Assembly: GCF_004791585.1 (NCBI RefSeq)
Contig: NZ_SRUU01000001.1
Span: 248,001-312,000, forward strand
Origin: Mesorhizobium sp. M1C.F.Ca.ET.210.01.1.1
Lineage (GTDB): Bacteria; Pseudomonadota; Alphaproteobacteria; Rhizobiales; Rhizobiaceae
DNA: 64,000 nucleotides
Reading direction: 5' to 3'
Positions 62,232-64,000 of this stretch are shown here, one piece after another. Made by a program: the position numbers and the translations under genes. The notes under the pieces were generated by a model. The model did not search any database. It had not been told where the DNA came from and worked only from the letters and a program-made list of their open reading frames with translations. Every line of letters starts with the position of its first letter. Position 1 is the first letter of the stretch.

Positions 62232-63224
62232 TCAACTGTGGCCGACATAGTCAGGCACGATCTCGATCTCGTCGCGAACGAGGCCGTCAGCGAGGCTGAA
62301 ATGGCCGAGAAAAGCCAAGCTGTAGAATGCCAGGCCGACGATCAGCGAAAAGGGGATTTGCCAAAGCGGCATGCCTGTCTGCGGCGCGTGACCTATCACG
62401 CGGCGTGTCGTGCGCCACGACATCGTCCCCCAGCGCGTGAACGATTTGATGATCCGCCGGGTGCGATTGGGAGCATGAAGCGCGACGAATTTCCGGTCGG
62501 CGTCCCTGCCGGTCACCAGCGCGCGCCAGTAGAAGAACCGCCAGCCGCGCGGGGAGTAGTGGAAGGCGCGCGCGTCGACATTGACGATTTCGTGGCCCTC
62601 ACGCAGCAACTGATGCCTCAGCAACGTGCAGGACACTTTGAAGCCATTGTGTTCCGGAAAGGGATGACTAGAAATCCAGTCGCGGCGGAAGGCGACGTTG
62701 TTGGCATTGATCGCTCGCTTGGCGGCGAATCGTCTGTCTCCCCGGGCCATCGGGAAGAACCAGATCAGGGCGAAGGTCCTCGAGAAGAAATCATCGTGAG
62801 AGAGATAGGTGTGCCCGTTCACGCAGATCGCTTCAGGGACCTCGAAGGGCGCCAGCAGGCTTGAGAGCCAATTCCGCTCGGGAACCGTGTCGGAATCCAT
62901 GAAGACGACGACGTCTCCTTCGCTCAAACGCACGCCATTGTTCTTGAGTTGGTAATACCGGCCATCCGGACACGCGGCGAAGCCGATCTCGGCGACGTCG
63001 CCCAATTGCGGCGCCTCAGCCTCAATGTGGCGTCGCAGCGACGCGGCGTCCCCGTCCGGCCCGCCATGCGAGATGACTACTTTTGGGCGTGCATGGCCCT
63101 TCGCCGAAACAGCGGCGATCTCGCGCGCCAGGGTCTTCAGTCCGAGGCCAATCTCGTCCCAGTCGATGGACTTGGCATTGTCCATCTCCACGACGACCGA
63201 ATAGGTTGAATGTTTCGCTGCCAC
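62232..63224 (-). CDS. Glycosyltransferase family 2-like protein
   Basis: A 330-residue protein with a GT-A-like region: SVVVEMDNAKSIDWDEIGLGLKTLAREI, then VVVFMDSDTVPERNWLSSLLAPF (the D-x-D equivalent DSD), AICVNGHTYLSHDDFFSRTFALIWFFP and NNVAFRRDW. The C-terminal about 70 residues include one or two hydrophobic stretches (IPFSLIVGLAFYSLAFLGHF), suggesting membrane association. The start is GTG at 63224; an internal ATG 13 codons later would cut the first strand. The partner gene at 61093-62028 is on the same strand but 200 bases downstream. Confidence 0.82.
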   Translation of the reverse strand: MAAKHSTYSVVVEMDNAKSIDWDEIGLGLKTLAREIAAVSAKGHARPKVVISHGGPDGDAASLRRHIEAEAPQLGDVAEIGFAACPDGRYYQLKNNGVRLSEGDVVVFMDSDTVPERNWLSSLLAPFEVPEAICVNGHTYLSHDDFFSRTFALIWFFPMARGDRRFAAKRAINANNVAFRRDWISSHPFPEHNGFKVSCTLLRHQLLREGHEIVNVDARAFHYSPRGWRFFYWRALVTGRDADRKFVALHAPNRTRRIIKSFTRWGTMSWRTTRRVIGHAPQTGMPLWQIPFSLIVGLAFYSLAFLGHFSLADGLVRDEIEIVPDYVGHS

Positions 63225-63279
63225 CGTCTGCCCCCGCCCGCAAATCGAAGCATAGTAAAAGCCTGCACCAAAGCCACCG

Positions 63280-63894
63280 TCAGCGCTTCAGCAGGAACAC
63301 CGCCTGCTGGCCGAAGAAGTTCCAGAACCACCAAGGCATCGACAGGCCGATCTTCTGGCCGTTGGCGTCGAGCGCGGTGGCCTTCTCGACGGTCGCGCCG
63401 AGCTCCTCGCACAGGTTGACGAAGTCGCGGATGGTGCAGAAGTGGATGTTCGGCGTGTCGTACCAGGAATAGGGCAGGTCCTTGGTGACCGGCATCCTGC
63501 CCTTGATCAGCAGCGAGAAGCGCACGCGCCAATGGCCGAAATTGGGGAAGGACACGATGGCGCGGTTGCCGATCCGCAGCAGCTCGTCGAGCACCAGCTT
63601 GGGATTTCGGGTCGCCTGCAAGGTCTGCGACAAGACCACGAAGTCGAAGCCCTTGTCGGGATAGAATTCGAGGTCCTTGTCGGCATCGCCCTGGACGACG
63701 GAAAGGCCGCGCGCCACGCATTCGTTGACGCCGCGCTGCGACAGCTCCAGCCCGCGGCCGTCGACCTGCCTGGTCTCCTGCAGCAGTTCCAAAAGCAGGC
63801 CGTCGCCCGAGCCGACATCGAGGACGCGCGAATGGGCCGGGATGAGATCGGTGACGACTTCGAGGTCGACACGCTGGGTGCGATTGACGCTCAT
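63280..63894 (-). CDS. metW: Methionine biosynthesis protein MetW
   Basis: A 204-residue MetW protein with a SAM-dependent methyltransferase-like fold. Key segments are LIPAHSRVLDVGSGDGLLLELL (motif I), RGLELSQRGVNECVARGLSVVQGDAD, DFVVLSQTLQATRNPKLVLDELLRI and FPNFGHWRVRFSLLIKGRMPVTKDLPYSWYDTPNIHFCTIRDF. MetW works with homoserine acetyltransferase MetX in methionine synthesis and usually lies directly downstream of metX. The last 100 bases of the window are too short to confirm metX there. The ATG at 63894 matches the family; an earlier ATG at 63969 adds 25 residues. Confidence 0.95.
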   Translation of the reverse strand: MSVNRTQRVDLEVVTDLIPAHSRVLDVGSGDGLLLELLQETRQVDGRGLELSQRGVNECVARGLSVVQGDADKDLEFYPDKGFDFVVLSQTLQATRNPKLVLDELLRIGNRAIVSFPNFGHWRVRFSLLIKGRMPVTKDLPYSWYDTPNIHFCTIRDFVNLCEELGATVEKATALDANGQKIGLSMPWWFWNFFGQQAVFLLKR

Positions 63895-64000
63895 GGGCGC
63901 ATCTCCGGCCTTGGAGCATCTGCGGCCAAGCGCAATCGCCTGGCGTTGCAGAAATGCGGGCTGAAACAAAGGGATCGCAAGCCGCTCACAGGCTGAGCCC

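Noticed and set aside
63895..64000. 3' end of metX on the minus strand
   Set aside because: Expected by gene order, but only a few codons could be present before a stop near 63986, too little to support a call.

Overview
The window looks like chromosomal DNA of a Mesorhizobium-like member of the Hyphomicrobiales (Alphaproteobacteria). The evidence is the high GC content, the rhizobial order of accA, xerD, aroK and aroB and of bolA, a J-domain gene, cobS and cobT, the aerobic-type cobaltochelatase genes, and several palindromic intergenic repeats of a type common in rhizobia. I see no insertion sequence, prophage, CRISPR array or rRNA operon. One tRNA gene, Arg(CCU), is present. The gene set is core metabolism and envelope functions interleaved with small accessory operons.

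Layout. 0.2-2.9 kb: a class-III aminotransferase and a convergent Rieske oxygenase whose upstream regions carry near-identical 16-bp palindromes. 3.3-9.1 kb: a small membrane-anchored protein, a response regulator with a hybrid histidine kinase, a divergent regulator whose receiver domain has lost its phosphorylation residues, a tiny membrane protein and an L,D-transpeptidase. 9.2-14.3 kb: an RND efflux pump with its adaptor and a divergent TetR repressor. 14.4-19.4 kb: a PiT phosphate transporter, 3-hydroxybutyrate dehydrogenase and a chromate-resistance pair (rhodanese-ChrB fusion plus ChrA). 19.5-25.3 kb: a catabolic/uptake operon (DHDPS-family enzyme, GntR regulator, sugar-type ABC transporter). 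25.4-27.3 kb: an ECF sigma/anti-sigma operon preceded by a decayed cupredoxin gene. 27.3-37.9 kb: tRNA-Arg, an M20 amidohydrolase, a DD-carboxypeptidase, a CobW-type GTPase, TusA, a lipoprotein L,D-transpeptidase, AccA, XerD, a 50-residue membrane protein, AroK, AroB and a CBS/CorC protein. 37.9-42.7 kb: the stress-linked prkA-yeaH-spoVR operon. 43-49.6 kb: a Cys-rich exported protein, an esterase, BolA, a J-domain protein, CobS, CobT and a phytase-like esterase. 49.7-54.5 kb: a GT-C-like membrane protein, a spermidine-synthase-like protein, a queuosine-precursor transporter, L28 and a DUF3108 protein. 54.5-63.9 kb: a drug/metabolite exporter, a YhhN protein, a cupin, GloB, a methyltransferase, an SbmA/YddA-type ABC protein, a DUF1194 VWA protein, two glycosyltransferases and MetW.

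The observations I value most are: a compact preQ1-I-like riboswitch abutting the queuosine-precursor transporter gene, in which the pseudoknot partner appears to be the AUG start codon itself; a cupredoxin remnant that kept much of its fold signature but lost three of its four copper ligands, between an ECF-type promoter and the sigma gene; a phosphorylation-incompetent winged-helix regulator divergent from a canonical two-component pair; paired operators that link an aminotransferase to a Rieske oxygenase with a bridging glutamate; and six scattered copies of one repeat family sharing an AAAACCG...CAC core. All functional calls come from reading motifs by eye, with no database search.
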